Origin: CAZVLQ01 sp964628185
GTDB taxonomy: Bacteria; Pseudomonadota; Zetaproteobacteria; Mariprofundales; Mariprofundaceae
Reading direction: 5' to 3'
Assembly (NCBI GenBank): GCA_964628185.1
Contig: CAZVLQ010000007.1
Coordinates: forward strand, 1-64,000
Length of the DNA stretch: 64,000 bases
Part shown: one piece after another, positions 61,549-64,000 of the stretch
Position numbering within the stretch: the stretch's first letter is position 1
Layout: the number at the start of each line of letters is the position of its first letter
Translations under genes and position numbers: made by a program
Notes under the pieces: generated by a model
Told to the model about the DNA's origin: nothing
What the model saw: the letters and a program-made list of their open reading frames with translations, nothing else
Database searches by the model: none

Positions 61549-62315
61549 GGCCGGTTAATCCGCGCGGTGCATGGACGCTGTTTCTGCGGGAAACACACCG
61601 GTTCATGAAAGTGAAGATGCAAACCATCGTTGCTCCGGCCCTGACCGCCATTCTTTATCTGCTGGTGTTCCGCTACGCCATGGGCAGCCGCTCCGTGCCG
61701 GGACTGGGCGTGGACTACTTCACCTTTCTTATCCCCGGCCTGGTTATGATGTCCATGCTGCAAAACGCCTTTGCCAATACCTCCAGTTCCATGATTATGA
61801 GCAAGGTTATGAACGTGCATATTTTTCTGCTGATGGCGCCACTTTCCGCTATTGAGGTGACTGCCGCTTTTCTGCTTGCATCGGTGGTGCGGGCGCTGGT
61901 GGTGGCGGCCGTGCTGCTTGCCGTACTGGCGCCATTTGTCCACCTGGCATTCCCACATATCGGGCTGATCCTTCTTTATGGCGTTTGCGGCAGCGTGTTA
62001 ATGGGAGGGTTGGGGCTGATTGCCGGTATGTGGTCGAAAAAATTTGACGATATGGCATTGATCAACAACTTCGTCATCATGCCGCTGACCTTTCTTTCCG
62101 GTGTGTTCTATTCGGTCAGACAGTTGCCGGAATTCTGGCAGCACGTGAACCATTTTAATCCGTTTTTTTACCTGATTGACGGCTTCCGCTACGGTTTTAT
62201 CGGGGTAGGGGATACCAATCCCATAACCGCGGCCTGGGTGGTGCTGGTGGCATCCGCTGTTTGTGTAGCCGCATGCTGGAGTCTGTGGCGCACCGGCTGG
62301 AAACTAAAGGAGTAG
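61545..62315 (+). CDS. ABC-2 type permease
   Basis: A 256-residue membrane protein with six hydrophobic spans. The segment FLIPGLVMMSMLQNAFANTSSSM and the late LTFLSGVFYSVRQLPEFWQHVNHFNPFFYLIDGFRYGFIG are the usual ABC-2 permease features. With the preceding ATPase it forms an exporter whose substrate cannot be told from sequence. Confidence 0.9.
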   Translation: MRPVNPRGAWTLFLRETHRFMKVKMQTIVAPALTAILYLLVFRYAMGSRSVPGLGVDYFTFLIPGLVMMSMLQNAFANTSSSMIMSKVMNVHIFLLMAPLSAIEVTAAFLLASVVRALVVAAVLLAVLAPFVHLAFPHIGLILLYGVCGSVLMGGLGLIAGMWSKKFDDMALINNFVIMPLTFLSGVFYSVRQLPEFWQHVNHFNPFFYLIDGFRYGFIGVGDTNPITAAWVVLVASAVCVAACWSLWRTGWKLKE

Positions 62316-62533
62316 TCAGCCCTTTTGCAGCCGTTTGCCCGGTTTGCTGCGACTGAATTTCAGTAAATTTCCGTCGCATATTCCATGCGTGCCGCCGAAT
62401 GCAGTTTGTTGATGAATATCGAAACGTCCTAGAACAAGCGAATCGGACAACAGGCTGGTTGTCAGGCATGGCCGATGGCCATAGTCTGCCGCCAGCGGAC
62501 AGGAAAAAACGGCACGTAAGCGGGAGGATGATG

Positions 62534-62983
62534 ATGTTGAACAAGGCGATTCTGATTGGAAATCTGGGAGCGGACCCTGAAACACGGTACATGCAGGACG
62601 GCACCTGCGTGTGCAATATCCGTATTGCCACCACGGAGCGATTCAAAAATCGCAATGGCGAGAAACAGGAGCGCACCGAATGGCATCGTGTCGTGCTATG
62701 GGGCAAGTTGGGCGAAATCGCCAACCAGTATCTGCACAAGGGTTCTCAGGTTTACATTGAAGGGCGCATTGAGACGCGAAAATGGCAGGACCGCGACGGT
62801 AACGACCGCTACACCACCGAAATCCGCGCCCGTGACATGAAGATGCTGGGCGGCCGGGGAGCGGACGAGGCGCCGCGTCCTTCCAGACAGGAAGAATCGC
62901 CCGCAGCGGCTTCGGCGGATGACCCGTTCTCGGATGCGCCGGCATTCAACAATGTGCCGGCGGACGATGATATTCCGTTCTGA
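62534..62983 (+). CDS. ssb: Single-stranded DNA-binding protein
   Basis: The 149-residue protein has the OB fold MLNKAILIGNLGADPETRY, RTEWHRVVLWGKLGEIANQYLHKGSQVYIEGR and the acidic C-terminal tip DDDIPF that recruits partners. Three ATG codons in a row follow GGGAGG (62522-62527); the third, ATG 62534, has the best spacing and family start. The stretch upstream of 62528 shows no gene. Confidence 0.96.
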   Translation: MLNKAILIGNLGADPETRYMQDGTCVCNIRIATTERFKNRNGEKQERTEWHRVVLWGKLGEIANQYLHKGSQVYIEGRIETRKWQDRDGNDRYTTEIRARDMKMLGGRGADEAPRPSRQEESPAAASADDPFSDAPAFNNVPADDDIPF

Positions 62984-63023
62984 ACGACGATACTGAATCC
63001 GGAAAACAAGCGGTGTTTTCTTG

Positions 63024-63049
63024 CCTGTGCGTGTTCGTACGCAGTCAGG
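63024..63049. repeat. REP-like hairpin element, copy 2
   Basis: CCTGTGCGT and ACGCAGTCAGG are separated by GTTCGT; these arms are identical to those at 28531-28553, only the loop differs. It lies between ssb and the protease gene. Confidence 0.55.
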
Positions 63050-63128
63050 CAGGCCGTGCGATAGCTCATGGTTTTATGACCTCGTGTTCCTCAAAATCCT
63101 CAAAAACAGTTCAGGATAGAAATTTCGC

Positions 63129-63785
63129 ATGGATTTAAGTGGGATCATCAGGGGGATCAGCATCTGGGCCATACCACTGGTGCTGGCCGTCGTACTGCAT
63201 GAGGTTGCGCATGGCTGGGTGGCGGACAAGTTCGGTGATGATACGGCCCGCTGGATGGGCAGGCTGACGCTCAATCCCCTCCGTCATATTGATCCGGTCG
63301 GCACCATACTCGTGCCTGTCCTGCTGCTGGCGGTTGGTTCGCCTTTTCTGTTTGGCTATGCCAAGCCCGTACCGATCAATTTCCGCAAGCTGAGAAGGCC
63401 GAAGCAGGACATGGTGTGGGTGGCACTGGCGGGCCCCGTGACCAACATTCTTCTGGCGCTGGTATCGGCGCTGCTGCTCTTTGTCGTCGCACACCTGCCT
63501 GTGAGCATGCACTGGTTTTCCAATCCGGCCGGCCTTATGTGCCAGGCCTCCATTCTGATCAATGTGGTGTTGTGTATTTTTAATCTCATACCCCTGCCGC
63601 CGCTGGACGGGGGGAGAGTGGCCGTTGGGCTGCTGCCGGGTCCGGCATCCTATCAACTGGCCAGGCTGGAGCCATACGGGTTTTTTATTATTATTGCATT
63701 GCTTTTAACGGGTGTGCTACAGGCTCTGATCGGTCCCGCGGTTATGGGGGTGAGTCGCTTGCTGATTGCATGGGGTATGGGCTAA
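63129..63785 (+). CDS. Site-2 protease family membrane metalloprotease (M50)
   Basis: A 218-residue membrane protease with six spans. The zinc motif HEVAH (near residue 25) and NLIPLPPLDGGRV (near residue 158, with the metal-binding Asp) are diagnostic of M50 proteins of the SpoIVFB/YdeF type. Substrates are membrane proteins cut within the bilayer; the target is unknown. The start is ATG 63129. Confidence 0.9.
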   Translation: MDLSGIIRGISIWAIPLVLAVVLHEVAHGWVADKFGDDTARWMGRLTLNPLRHIDPVGTILVPVLLLAVGSPFLFGYAKPVPINFRKLRRPKQDMVWVALAGPVTNILLALVSALLLFVVAHLPVSMHWFSNPAGLMCQASILINVVLCIFNLIPLPPLDGGRVAVGLLPGPASYQLARLEPYGFFIIIALLLTGVLQALIGPAVMGVSRLLIAWGMG

Positions 63786-63845
63786 CCTGCGTAACTTTTC
63801 CTTGCCTGCGGGCATGGATTTGGGTAGAAAGCGCGCCACTTCACA

Positions 63846-63887
63846 CACCGCCCTTATCTGATTGTGCCGAAGGCATTACGGGCGGTG
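63846..63887 (+). promoter_or_regulatory. Possible rpsB leader hairpin
   Basis: CACCGCCC and GGGCGGTG form a perfect 8-base stem with a 26-base loop, 28 bases before the rpsB start. Ribosomal protein S2 is known to control its own mRNA through a structured leader in related bacteria, and the location fits such a leader. Confidence 0.55.
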
Positions 63888-63915
63888 GAGGAAACAACAA
63901 TCGGAGGAAGACGAA

Positions 63916-64000
63916 ATGTCTCAATTTACCATGAAACAACTGCTTGAAGCCGGGGTCCATTTCGGCCATCAGACCCGTCGATGGCATCCCAGGATGGCGC
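63916..64000 (+). CDS. rpsB: Ribosomal protein S2, 5' end only
   Basis: The first 28 codons, MSQFTMKQLLEAGVHFGHQT and on to PRMA, match the S2 N terminus of the small ribosomal subunit. TCGGAGG precedes the ATG. The gene runs out of the window. Confidence 0.95.
   Translation, partial: MSQFTMKQLLEAGVHFGHQTRRWHPRMA

Noticed and set aside
1..64000. CRISPR array, prophage or complete insertion sequence
   Set aside because: No regularly spaced 25-40 base repeats, phage structural genes or transposase were seen; the mobile-type signals are short repeats only.

Overview
This window is chromosomal DNA from a denitrifying Gram-negative bacterium, almost certainly a member of the Pseudomonadota. The support is the outer-membrane and lipoprotein machinery (an outer-membrane porin, Lol ABC exporter, LptE, NlpD), an RpoS-type sigma factor, IhfA, and gene orders typical of this phylum: pcm-yqaA-nlpD-rpoS, gyrA-serS, murA-hisGDCB-H-A-F, leuS-lptE-holA. 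The short HisG form and the murA-his order suggest a Betaproteobacteria, Acidithiobacillia or Zetaproteobacteria type of lineage rather than an enteric one. I cannot name a species. Base composition is moderately GC-rich; the intergenic regions and the first ATPase gene look more AT-rich.

Region 1 to 12.4 kb is dominated by denitrification. After the end of a tRNA-Glu, a tRNA-Lys and a DUF4143-type ATPase comes an outer-membrane porin read leftward. Divergent from it lies nirS (cytochrome cd1 nitrite reductase) behind a DNR/FNR-like box and a long leader. A strong terminator separates nirS from a full haem d1 cluster, nirE-C-F-D-L-G-H-J-N, which has its own extended -10 promoter. All four siroheme decarboxylase-like proteins are separate genes. 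The last gene, nirN, appears to start at a rare ATT codon.

Region 12.4 to 32.4 kb is mostly housekeeping: a SAM hydroxide adenosyltransferase, two tandem UbiH-type hydroxylases, mnmA, ndk, lysS, a CBS protein with an NhaD/ArsB-type permease, a single Lol permease with lolD, ihfA with a MerR regulator, pcm-yqaA-nlpD-rpoS-apt, gyrA and serS, with tRNA-Leu, tRNA-Pro and tRNA-Arg in between. Just after serS is a near-ideal CRP-type site in front of a 42-residue single-span membrane peptide.

Region 32.8 to 46.6 kb is read mostly leftward: a two-CBS protein, the AmmeMemoRadiSam trio (amrS, AMMECR1, Memo), a DedA protein, and a long histidine run from murA to hisF, interrupted between hisH and hisA by a PIN-domain toxin-antitoxin pair with its own operator-like palindrome. 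A GAF-PP2C phosphatase and an HPP-family membrane protein follow.

Region 46.7 to 64 kb holds a ClC channel, homoserine kinase, a rhodanese, a HicAB module flanked by REP-like and MITE-like repeats, htpG, a hypoxanthine-type DNA glycosylase, an OppD/OppF ATPase pair without permeases, leuS-lptE-holA-bioA (holA again seems to lack a normal start codon), an ABC-2 exporter, ssb, a site-2 protease and the start of rpsB behind a possible leader hairpin.

No CRISPR array, prophage or intact insertion sequence was seen. The most unusual signals are the two non-canonical start codons (nirN, holA), the CRP-linked micropeptide, the toxin-antitoxin insertion in the his operon, and several families of small dispersed repeats.
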